DNA of 34,434 bases from Chromatiales bacterium (GTDB taxonomy: Bacteria > Pseudomonadota > Gammaproteobacteria > Chromatiales > Chromatiaceae): NCBI GenBank assembly GCA_030145485.1, contig JAQYVP010000088.1, forward strand, positions 1 through 34,434. The letters run 5' to 3'. Below the pieces are notes generated by a model, which saw only the letters and a list, made by a program, of their open reading frames with translations, ran no database searches and was not told the origin of the DNA. The translations under genes and the position numbers were made by a program. Positions 1 through 7,626 of the stretch are shown here, piece after piece. Position 1 is the stretch's first letter; the number at the start of each line of letters is the position of its first letter.

Positions 1-1
1 C

Positions 2-586
2 CGTGCGCAACACCACGGCTTGCAGCTGACGCGGGAATCGATCCAGTTCCTGGTACAGCAAACCGAAGGCAACCTCATGGCGGCCGATCAGGAGATCGAA
101 AAGCTGCGCATCACCCACGGTGTTGGCAATATCACCATGAAAGATGTCGCTACCTCGACTTCCGGCAGCGCCCATTTTACGATTTTCGAGTTGATGGATG
201 CTGCCCTGGCGGGAGAGACTGCAAGAGCAATGAAGATAATCCGCACCCTCAAAGCCGAAGGGACTCCCGAACCCGTGGTGCTCTGGTCAGTGGCGCGTGA
301 AGTGCGTCTTGCCGCCAGTGTTGCCGAAGCGCTCAACCGCAGGGAGCCCCCCGCAACCGTATTCAGCAGGCAAAAACCCCCTGTGTGGAAAAGCCGGCAG
401 CAGCAGATTATCAGCGGTGCACGCCGGCTTCCGCTGCAGCGCTGGTACGGCTTGATCAGGAAACTGGCCGAGGCCGACCAGGCAATTAAAAGCAGCGGCG
501 ATCCCTGGATCGTGATGGAAGAGATTCTGCTGGGAATGCGAGGAGCTAGGAGCACCACATCTCTACTTCAGTCAGCCATCCGATGA
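2..586 (+). CDS. holA: DNA polymerase III subunit delta, C-terminal part (5' end outside window)
   Basis: The reading frame is open from the first bases of the window, so this is the last ~194 residues of a protein that is usually about 340 aa. HolA is the delta subunit of the clamp-loader complex and opens the beta sliding clamp at the replication fork. The visible part matches the C-terminal half: the end of the AAA+ region (QQTEGNLMAADQEIEKL), then the helical collar domain with the family phrases FELMDAALAGETARA and EPVVLWSVAREVR. The stop overlaps the ATG of the next gene (ATGA), so the two are probably co-transcribed. The start lies upstream of the window. Assignment is from recognised family sequence. 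Confidence 0.88.
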   Translation, partial: RAQHHGLQLTRESIQFLVQQTEGNLMAADQEIEKLRITHGVGNITMKDVATSTSGSAHFTIFELMDAALAGETARAMKIIRTLKAEGTPEPVVLWSVAREVRLAASVAEALNRREPPATVFSRQKPPVWKSRQQQIISGARRLPLQRWYGLIRKLAEADQAIKSSGDPWIVMEEILLGMRGARSTTSLLQSAIR

Positions 587-1986
587 TCATGCATAACGAC
601 CCGATAGCTCCGGTTATCTTCGGCGTTACGCTGATTCTGATCGCCGCACTGATCGGCCGTTACAGCGCACGCTATTTTAACCAGCCGACGGTATTGGGTG
701 AACTGCTGATGGGCGTAGTGATGGGAAATCTGCTCTATCTGCTTGGTTATGACCTGATTATCATCCTGCGAGAAGGCATCGCCTGCACAAATATTGTACA
801 GATTGTGATATCGGGAACACCAGTTTCCGAAACCATCTCCTCGATCATGGATCCACAAACAGCCGCTCTCTTTCTTGAGATTGCACGCGGCCCCCATGGT
901 CAGGAGTATCTCTCCATCGCACAGGCTGTGGATATCTTCTCCCGCTACGGGGTCATCTTCCTGCTGTTCCACGTGGGTCTTAACACCTGTGTTGAAGAGC
1001 TCAAACACGTCGGTATGAATGCGATCCGGGTTGCACTGATGGGTGTGCTGCTGCCATTCTCACTGGGTTTTATGGTGACCTGGTGGCTTACCCCTGAAGC
1101 TTCACATGCGATGCATATGTTTCTCGGCGCCACACTGGGCGCTACCAGCATCGGCATCACTGCCCGCGTACTCCAGGATTTGAACGCAACAGACTCCAAA
1201 GAGTCACATGTGATTCTCGGCGCGGCCGTGATGGATGATGTACTGGGACTGGTGATGCTCTCCATCGTTTCCGGAATCGTGGTGACCGGCAGCATGGAGA
1301 TCAACAGCATCGTCCACACGATCCTGATTGCGGCCCTCTTCATCAGCAGCACACTGCTGCTTGGCCCGCATATCATTCGTCTGCTGATTCGCCTGCTTTC
1401 CATGCTCGATGTCATGGAGGCAAAATTGTTTGTCTCCTTTGTGTTCGTGATGCTGCTGGCATGGTTCGCCAACCTGGCGGGACTTGCTACCATTATCGGC
1501 GCTTTTGCCGCCGGATTGCTGCTGCATGAAAAACATTTTGCGGCATGGGGTGGGAGCCACCGCCGTCAGAAATACTCAATTCAGGAGTTGTTTGCCCCGC
1601 TTGAGAGCATACTGGCGCCGATCTTCTTTGTATTGATGGGAATACAGGTCAAGCTGGAGACCTTCCTCGACTGGAATGTCGTCTTCCTGGCATCCGGCCT
1701 GCTGATTGCAGCCATTGTCGGCAAGGTGGCTGCAGGCGCAGTGGCTGGAAAGCAACTCAACCGACTCTCCATTGGCGTGGGCATGATGCCGCGCGGTGAA
1801 GTCGGCCTCGTTTTTGCCGCAATAGGCAAAACACTCGGCGTCATCGACAGCGCCATGTTTTCCGCCGTGGTGCTAATGGTGATCATCACCACACTGGCAA
1901 CACCGCCGCTGCTGAAAATCGCCATGAAGAAGGGCGTGCATGAAGAGAGTGATCAAAGCGGAAAAAAGATCAAGTTGTGTGAGTAG
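583..1986 (+). CDS. Cation:proton antiporter, CPA2 (Kef/NapA-type) membrane protein
   Basis: This 467-aa protein is almost entirely hydrophobic with roughly 12 predicted membrane spans. It has CPA2 hallmarks: an N-terminal FNQPTVLGELLMGVVMGN segment, a central LGATLGATSIGITARVL segment, the AAVMDDVLGLVMLSIV segment with the adjacent Asp pair expected of electrogenic Na+/H+ exchangers, and a late GMMPRGEVGLVFAAIG motif. It has no TrkA-N or TrkA-C domain after the membrane part, unlike full-length KefB/KefC. The likely role is exchange of Na+ or K+ for protons at the inner membrane. The first ATG overlaps the holA stop; a second Met lies two codons later. Ion specificity cannot be read from sequence. 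Confidence 0.85.
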   Translation: MIMHNDPIAPVIFGVTLILIAALIGRYSARYFNQPTVLGELLMGVVMGNLLYLLGYDLIIILREGIACTNIVQIVISGTPVSETISSIMDPQTAALFLEIARGPHGQEYLSIAQAVDIFSRYGVIFLLFHVGLNTCVEELKHVGMNAIRVALMGVLLPFSLGFMVTWWLTPEASHAMHMFLGATLGATSIGITARVLQDLNATDSKESHVILGAAVMDDVLGLVMLSIVSGIVVTGSMEINSIVHTILIAALFISSTLLLGPHIIRLLIRLLSMLDVMEAKLFVSFVFVMLLAWFANLAGLATIIGAFAAGLLLHEKHFAAWGGSHRRQKYSIQELFAPLESILAPIFFVLMGIQVKLETFLDWNVVFLASGLLIAAIVGKVAAGAVAGKQLNRLSIGVGMMPRGEVGLVFAAIGKTLGVIDSAMFSAVVLMVIITTLATPPLLKIAMKKGVHEESDQSGKKIKLCE

Positions 1987-1997
1987 GGGAGAAAGTA

Positions 1998-2020
1998 TTA
2001 AGTTTTAGGTTTTAGGGTTA
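1998..2020 (+). repeat. TTTTAGG tandem direct repeat
   Basis: Just after the antiporter stop the sequence reads AAGTTTTAGGTTTTAGGG, a short direct repeat. Nearly the same string occurs after the stop of the membrane-anchored ferredoxin gene (9537-9556) and again at 9732-9743. The recurrence points to a dispersed intergenic repeat of unknown function. Confidence 0.5.
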
Positions 2021-2094
2021 GACGCTATCGATAGCTGAATCACCTAAGACGATATTTCTGCACAATCCCTTATCGAACATTAGCATTCGTTAAT

Positions 2095-2109
2095 GCACCA
2101 ATAGTGTGC
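2095..2109 (+). promoter_or_regulatory. NtrC-type binding site upstream of nirB
   Basis: The sequence is GCAC-CAATAGT-GTGC, an exact GCAC-N7-GTGC dyad like the NtrC enhancer consensus. It lies 50 bp upstream of the -24 element of the sigma-54 promoter, a normal enhancer distance. Nitrogen control of the nitrate/nitrite operon is the inference. Confidence 0.55.
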
Positions 2110-2158
2110 GTTAAGAACGCTATTGACCTGATTTTCCTTCAGCCCCTCACAATTCGCA

Positions 2159-2175
2159 TTGGCACGCTAATTGCT
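2159..2175 (+). promoter_or_regulatory. Sigma-54 (-24/-12) promoter for nirB
   Basis: TTGGCACGCTAATTGCT matches the sigma-54 consensus at nearly every defined position, with GG (2161-2162) and GC (2173-2174) exactly 10 nt apart. Transcription would begin near 2186, about 60 nt before the nirB ATG. Together with the NtrC-type dyad it indicates control by nitrogen status. Confidence 0.75.
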
Positions 2176-2245
2176 TGGTAATTACTAAATCGTTTTCATC
2201 ACAACAATTCATAGTATTCAAGGATTAATCCTGGAGCTTGTTCTA

Positions 2246-3937
2246 ATGAAAGAAAATCTGGTTCTTATCGGCAATGGTATGGCGGGTGTACGCACTCTCG
2301 AAGAGGTGCTCAAACTTGAACCTGAAAAATATAACATCACGGTTTTTGGTGAGGAGCCCTATGGCAACTACAACCGCATCATGCTCTCTCCGGTGCTGGC
2401 ATCGGAAAAAACCATCGATGAGATCATGCTCAATGACGAGCAGTGGTACGCCGACAACGATATCACCCTGCTCAAGGGCATCAAGGTTACTAAAATCAAC
2501 CGCGCCAGACGCGAGGTCATCGGCGAAGATGGAACGACCGCTCCCTATGATCGCCTGATCATTGCCACGGGATCGACCCCCTTCATGCTGCCTATTCCGG
2601 GCGCTGATAAGTACGGCGTTATCGGCTTTCGTGATATTGGCGATGTCGACACCATGCTGGAGGCCTCGGAACACTACCATAAAGCCGTCGTCATCGGCGG
2701 CGGTCTGCTTGGACTAGAGGCGGCAAACGGCCTCATGAAGCAGGGCATGGACGTTACCGTGATACACATCATGGACAGGCTGATGGAGCGCCAGCTCGAC
2801 AAGCCGGCTGCAAAAATGCTGCAAAAATCGCTTGAAAAGCGTGGCATGAAATTCCTCATGGAGCATACCACCGAGGAGATTCTTGGCGAAGACCGCATTA
2901 CCGGACTGCGCTTCAAAGACGGCACGCAAATCGAAGCCGATCTGCTGGTGATGGCAGTCGGCATCAAGCCGAACATTACACTTGCACAGGAGTCCGGCCT
3001 GCACTGTGAACGCGGCATCGTCGTCAACGACACTATGCAGACCTTTGATCCGCGCATCTACGCTATCGGCGAGTGCGTGCAGCACCGCGGTATCGCCTAT
3101 GGCCTGGTTGCTCCGCTGTTTGAACAGGCAAAAGTCGCCGCCAACCACCTCGCTGAGCATGGCATCGGCCGCTATGAAGGCACTGTGACCTCGACCAAGT
3201 TAAAAGTGACAGGTATCGAACTCTTCTCTGCGGGTGACTTCAGCGGTGACGAGCACACCGAAGAGATGGTTTTCCAGGATATTGCCGGCGGCAACTACAA
3301 GAAACTGGTGGTGCGCGACAATAAAATTATCGGCACGGTGCTCTATGGAGATACCATCGACGGCACCTGGTACTTCCAGATGATGAAGGACGGAACCGAC
3401 ATCTCTGAATTTCGCAACACAGTCCTGTTCGGGCAGCATCACCTGGGCGATTCCGGGCATGGTGACGAGACACGTGTCTCTCTGATGGCCGACAGCGCCG
3501 AGATCTGTGGCTGTAACGGCATCTGCAAAGGCGACATCGTCAACGCCATTACCGACAAAAAACTCTTTACCCTGGATGACGTTCGCGCTCATACCAAGGC
3601 ATCCGCCTCCTGCGGCTCCTGTACCGGTCTGGTCGAATCGCTGCTGGCGCACACACTTGGCGGTGACTACGAGGATGCACCCAGCAAGAAACCGATGTGC
3701 GGCTGCACCGATTATACGCACGATGAAGTGCGCAGCAGCATGATCCAGCAGCAACTCAAAACAATGCCTGCTGTGCGTGACTTTTTCGAGTGGAAAACAC
3801 CCGACGGCTGCCCGGCATGTCGCAATGCACTCAATTACTACCTGCTGTGCGCCTGGCCTGAAGAGTACGAAGATGACAGTCAGTCTCGCTTTATCAATGA
3901 GAGAGCACACGGCAATATTCAAAAAGACGGCAGCTAA
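2246..3937 (+). CDS. nirB: Nitrite reductase large subunit NirB, N-terminal part, ended by an in-frame TAA
   Basis: These 563 residues hold the electron-input half of NADH-dependent assimilatory nitrite reductase. An FAD-binding fold (VLIGNGMAGVRTLEEV, residues ~5-20) is followed by an NAD(P)H fold (VVIGGGLLGLEAANGL, ~150-165). Then comes a BFD-like [2Fe-2S] domain with CGCNGIC and CGSC. The frame stops at TAA 3935-3937, but the same frame continues without a shift into the siroheme domain (3941-4678), and the join falls inside the conserved stretch KDG(S/T)-Y-SVVPRM. The stop therefore sits where a Tyr is expected. Both halves total 810 codons, close to typical NirB (~810-850). Unless it is read through or is a sequencing error, the product lacks the catalytic domain. 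Confidence 0.88.
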   Translation: MKENLVLIGNGMAGVRTLEEVLKLEPEKYNITVFGEEPYGNYNRIMLSPVLASEKTIDEIMLNDEQWYADNDITLLKGIKVTKINRARREVIGEDGTTAPYDRLIIATGSTPFMLPIPGADKYGVIGFRDIGDVDTMLEASEHYHKAVVIGGGLLGLEAANGLMKQGMDVTVIHIMDRLMERQLDKPAAKMLQKSLEKRGMKFLMEHTTEEILGEDRITGLRFKDGTQIEADLLVMAVGIKPNITLAQESGLHCERGIVVNDTMQTFDPRIYAIGECVQHRGIAYGLVAPLFEQAKVAANHLAEHGIGRYEGTVTSTKLKVTGIELFSAGDFSGDEHTEEMVFQDIAGGNYKKLVVRDNKIIGTVLYGDTIDGTWYFQMMKDGTDISEFRNTVLFGQHHLGDSGHGDETRVSLMADSAEICGCNGICKGDIVNAITDKKLFTLDDVRAHTKASASCGSCTGLVESLLAHTLGGDYEDAPSKKPMCGCTDYTHDEVRSSMIQQQLKTMPAVRDFFEWKTPDGCPACRNALNYYLLCAWPEEYEDDSQSRFINERAHGNIQKDGS

Positions 3938-3940
3938 TCG

Positions 3941-4678
3941 GTGGTGCCGCGCATGTTCGGCGGTCTCTGCACCCCCTCGGATTTGCGCGCCATTGCAGAT
4001 GTCGCTGACAAGTATAATGTACCTGAAATGAAGGTCACAGGTGGCCAACGCATCGATATGTTCGGCATCCAGAAAGGAGATCTTCCCGCTATGTGGAAAG
4101 ATCTCAGCGAAGCCGGATTTGTCTCCGGACACACCTATGGCAAGGCGATGCGCACCTGTAAAACCTGCGTGGGAGATACCTGGTGCCGCATGGGCACACA
4201 GGACTCGACCGGACTCGGTATCAAACTCGAAGAGCTCACCTGGGGTTCGTGGATGCCGCACAAATACAAACTGGCGGTCTCCGGCTGCCCACGCAACTGC
4301 GCCGAGGCGACTATCAAGGATTTCGGCGTGGTGTGCGTCGAATCCGGCTATGAGTTGCATGTCGGCGGCAACGGCGGCATCAAGGTGCGCGTCACCGATT
4401 TCCTCACCAAGGTTGAGACCGAGGAGGAGGTGCTTGAATACTGCGGCGCCTTCTCGCAACTCTATCGCGAAGATGCCCACTACCTCGAGCGTACGGCGCC
4501 CTGGGTCGAACGTGTCGGCCTGAAGAAGATCAAGAAGGCGATCATCGATGATGAAGAGAACCGCAAAGCGCTGCATGCACGCTTCCTGATCTCGCAGAAA
4601 CCTGCTCAGATCGACCCGTGGAAAGCGCATGCCGAGGGCAAGAATGCAAATGAATTCATACCGATTACAATTGAATAA
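3941..4678 (+). CDS. nirB: Nitrite reductase NirB, siroheme/[4Fe-4S] C-terminal part (same frame, after the stop)
   Basis: This is the catalytic half of NirB, which reduces nitrite to ammonium with six electrons. It holds the four cysteines that bind the coupled siroheme-[4Fe-4S] centre: CVGDTWC (C-x5-C) and CPRNC (C-x3-C, in SGCPRNCAEATIKDFGVV). The KVTGGQRIDMFG segment is also conserved. No proper start exists: the GTG codons at 3941 and 3944 encode the VV of conserved SVVPRM and have no ribosome-binding site. Without readthrough it would be translated poorly or not at all. The frame and sequence downstream of the stop show no decay, so the lesion is either recent or artefactual. Confidence 0.85.
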   Translation: MVPRMFGGLCTPSDLRAIADVADKYNVPEMKVTGGQRIDMFGIQKGDLPAMWKDLSEAGFVSGHTYGKAMRTCKTCVGDTWCRMGTQDSTGLGIKLEELTWGSWMPHKYKLAVSGCPRNCAEATIKDFGVVCVESGYELHVGGNGGIKVRVTDFLTKVETEEEVLEYCGAFSQLYREDAHYLERTAPWVERVGLKKIKKAIIDDEENRKALHARFLISQKPAQIDPWKAHAEGKNANEFIPITIE

Positions 4679-4727
4679 GATTTTTCGGTGCAATGCACGA
4701 AGCTTGTTGCCACTCTACGGCTCTTAC

Positions 4728-4796
4728 GTAGGATGTGGTGGGCTTGCGAACCGCATCTGTCGCAATCGATGCGGTTCGTACCTCACCACATCCTAC
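4728..4796. repeat. REP-like palindrome between nirB and nirD
   Basis: Two arms (4728-4757 and 4768-4796) form an imperfect inverted repeat; the outer halves read GTAGGATGTGGTG and CACCACATCCTAC, the inner halves GCGAACCGCATC and GATGCGGTTCG. The ~10-nt loop and ~29-bp stem could form a stable mRNA hairpin that sets different nirB and nirD levels. Similar elements are common between genes in marine gammaproteobacteria. Confidence 0.75.
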
Positions 4797-4863
4797 AAAC
4801 CAGATGATAATTTGCCTTGAATGCACATACGCAGCAGGGCCAGTTTTAACAGGGAGAAAGATC

Positions 4864-5181
4864 ATGTCCGACTGGATTGAAATTACACAACTCGATGAGA
4901 TTCCCGTGCTTGGTTCGCGTGTCGTCAAGACCGCCGACGAAAATATCGCCATATTCCGCACCAGCGATGACCGCATCTTTGCCGTCAAGGACGCCTGCCC
5001 GCATAAGCAGGGGCCGCTATCACAGGGCATCGTACACGGCACAGCCATCACCTGCCCGCTGCACAACTGGAAGATCGATCTTGCCAGCGGTGAGGCATTG
5101 GGAGCCGATGAAGGCTGCACCAATGTCTACGACACCAAGGTCGAAAACAACATGGTCTATTTGCGTATACCGGTAGATTGA
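4864..5181 (+). CDS. nirD: Nitrite reductase small subunit NirD-like Rieske [2Fe-2S] protein
   Basis: This 105-aa protein has the Rieske pattern: KDACPHKQGPL (C-x-H position carried as CPH) and CPLHNW, with the Cys and His ligands in both boxes. NirD is the small partner of NirB in the cytoplasmic NADH-nitrite reductase; some NirD proteins lack the ligands, but here they are present. An upstream in-frame extension exists, but it runs through the REP palindrome. The ATG at 4864 is chosen because GGGAGA lies about 5 nt before it and the protein then starts MSDWIEI, as in homologues. It is separated from nirB by 185 bp containing the palindrome. Confidence 0.87.
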   Translation: MSDWIEITQLDEIPVLGSRVVKTADENIAIFRTSDDRIFAVKDACPHKQGPLSQGIVHGTAITCPLHNWKIDLASGEALGADEGCTNVYDTKVENNMVYLRIPVD

Positions 5182-5216
5182 TCATAGAGGTATGGGTCAC
5201 ATACTGCGAGATCAGA

Positions 5217-5296
5217 TCTCAGACTGACGAGACATGAAAAACAATTTTTCTCGCCAAGACGCAAAGACCACAAAGGTTTTTCTTGGCGAGCTTGGC
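5217..5296. repeat. Dispersed repeat, copy A (inverted relative to 24411-24507)
   Basis: About 80 bp here match the reverse complement of 24424-24507 with a few differences; a shared core is CTCGCCAAGACGC and TTTTTCTTGGCGAGCTTGGC. It lies between nirD and the nitrate reductase gene. This copy lacks the second palindromic arm seen in copy B and runs into GCCTACATGGATGTAGG, another recurrent intergenic motif. The remainder of the 5182-5424 gap shows no gene. Confidence 0.75.
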
Positions 5297-5424
5297 CTAC
5301 ATGGATGTAGGTCAGGGGCGTAAGCAGGACGCGGAAGCTTTGCGCCTTTGCGAGATATTTAAAAGGCTTTCATGCAATCTCAGCCTGAAGCTTGATCTCG
5401 CAAGAAAAAACACAGGTAACTGAA

Positions 5425-7625
5425 ATGCTATTTGGTCGCAGTAAAAAAATCCGGTCAAAATTGCGGATAAAGGCATCGTCGAGTGGAAATACACCACCTG
5501 CGACTACTGCTCGACCGGCTGCTCCATCGAAGTTGGTCTGAATGCCGATGGCAAACCTGTCTCTTCACGCGGTGTCGGCGGCGCGGACGTCAATCGCGGC
5601 AAGCTGTGCGTCAAGGGCATCTTCGAACATGAAATCTTCACCGCGGACGGGCGCGGTGACAAGTCGCTGCTGCGCGATCATATCCATGAGGGATACGAAC
5701 AGGTTGAGTGGCATCATGCGCTCGACAAGATGGCGCATGAGATCCTGCGTATCCAGAAAACCTATGGCCGCGACTCCTTTGCCATAGTCTCCACCGGACA
5801 GCTATTGACCGAGGAGTTCTATACCCTCGGCAAACCGGCGCGTGGCTGCATCGGCACCAACAACTACGACGGCAACACCACGCTGTGCATGTCCTCTGCC
5901 GTCTCCGGCTACAAACGCTCATTCGGTTCCGACGGACCTCCAGGCAACTACAAGGACTTCGAACACACCGACTGCCTGATCGCCTGGGGATCCAACCTTC
6001 CGGAGCAGCACCCGATCATCTACTGGCGCATGAAGGAGGCCCAGGAGAAGCGCAACTTCCCGCTGATCGTAGTCGACCCGCGTGTCACCATGCTGGCGCA
6101 GAATGCCGACATGCATCTAGCAATCACGCCCGGCACCGACGTGGTGCTGCAAAATGCCCTCATGCACGTCATTCTCGACGAAGGCCTCGAGGATCGCGAC
6201 TATATTGCCGCCAACTGCGCCGACTTCGAACTGATGGAAAAAGAGGTGCAGAAATACGATCCGGTCAGCGCCTCAAAGATCTGCGGCATCGATGAAGATA
6301 CCATCCGCAACGTCGCCAGACTCTATGCCAACGCAGATGCAGCCATGAGCATCTGGACCATGGGCATCAATCAGAGCACCCATGGCTCGGACGGTGTGGT
6401 CGGCATCAACAATCTCAACCTGATTACCGGCAACATCGGCAAGGCCGGCGGAACCAGCCTCTCTATTACCGGCCAGTGCAATGCCATGGGAACCCGCGAG
6501 TGGTCCTCCTGCTCCGGTCTGCCCGGCTATCGTGTACTGGAGAAACCGGAGGACAGTGAAGAGATTGACAAATTCTGGGGCATCGATGCAGAGTTCTTCC
6601 CCAAGCAACGTGGCCTCACAGAGACAGATATCTTTCCGGCTATCGAAACCGGGCAGATCAAGGGACTGTGGCTGATTGCAACCAACCCGATGACCTCCAT
6701 GGCAAACACGGAGCGTATCCGCAAGACCCTGGAGAAACTCGACTTCCTGGTGGTGCAGGACTCCTACGCCGACGTGGAGACCACTCAGTATGCTCACCTC
6801 TATCTGCCTGCGGCGACCTGGGCGGAGAAAGAGGGCGTCTTCACTAACACAGAACGCCGCGTCAACATCGTGCGAAAGGTCACCGATGCACCCGGAGAGT
6901 CGCAGGCAGACCTGTGGATCTTCAATGAAGTGGCAAAGCGTTTTGAAAACGGCAGCAAAATTAAATTTCCGCAAGCGCTATCCGATGTTTTCGACGAGAT
7001 GTGCGAACTCTCCAAGGGCCGTCTGCTCGATATCTCCGGCATGTCGCACGACAAGATCGAGGCACAGCGCGGCATCCAGTGGCCCTACACCAGCGAAGAG
7101 GCTGACAGAGGAGTCGAACCACCCGCCGGTGGCAAACGCCTCTATACCGAGGCAGGAACATTCCGCTACGCAGACGGCAAGGCCAAGCTGATTCCATTGC
7201 CGTTCATCGACAACAACGAAGTACCTGACGACGATTACCCGTTATGGCTCAATACCGGCCGCCTGGTGGAGCATTTTCACACCCGCACCAAGACCGGCAA
7301 GGTAGGCAACAACAAGTACAGCCCTATCCCGTTCATGGAGATCAACCCAGATGCCGCACAAGAACTCGGCATCGTGCACAGCGAGTATGTGCGCTGCATC
7401 TCCCGCCGCGGTGATGCCGTGGTCATGGCGATGTGCACTCAGCGGGTGCCAGAAAACATGATTTTTATCCCTTTTCATTTCCATGACTGTGTCAACCGCC
7501 TGACGCTGGGACTGCTGGACCCTCACTCCCGACAGCCTGCCTTCAAACAGTCTGCAGTGCGTGTCGAGTGCGTCGAAGATCAGCAGGCAACGGCTCAGAT
7601 GAGCATGGAGATGCGGGGGTTCTAG
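5425..7625 (+). CDS. nasA: Assimilatory-type molybdenum nitrate reductase, catalytic subunit, with an apparent 5' frameshift
   Basis: This is a bis-MGD molybdoenzyme of the NasA/NarB/Nap branch that reduces nitrate to nitrite; no Tat signal is visible, so it should be cytoplasmic. The main frame is open from 5445 to 7625 (~725 aa). It begins with a [4Fe-4S] motif, C-x2-C-x3-C with a fourth Cys at 5607 (TTCDYCSTGC...KLCVKG). A Cys codon at 5886-5888 in LCMSSAVSGY is the expected Mo ligand. The only good start is ATG 5425, with AGGTAA 6 nt upstream (MLFGRSKK...), but it lies in another frame; one extra A in the A7 run 5443-5449 would join the two as MLFGRSKKNPVKIAD. The next in-frame ATG (5730) would delete the Fe-S domain. 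Artefact, slippage or mutation are all possible. Coupled to the next gene with a 1-nt gap. Confidence 0.82.
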
Positions 7626-7626
7626 G

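Noticed and set aside
3200-4693. 497-codon open frame on the minus strand opposite nirB
   Set aside because: It is the shadow of nirB on the other strand: no ribosome-binding site, no recognisable domain, and both conserved nirB halves lie opposite.
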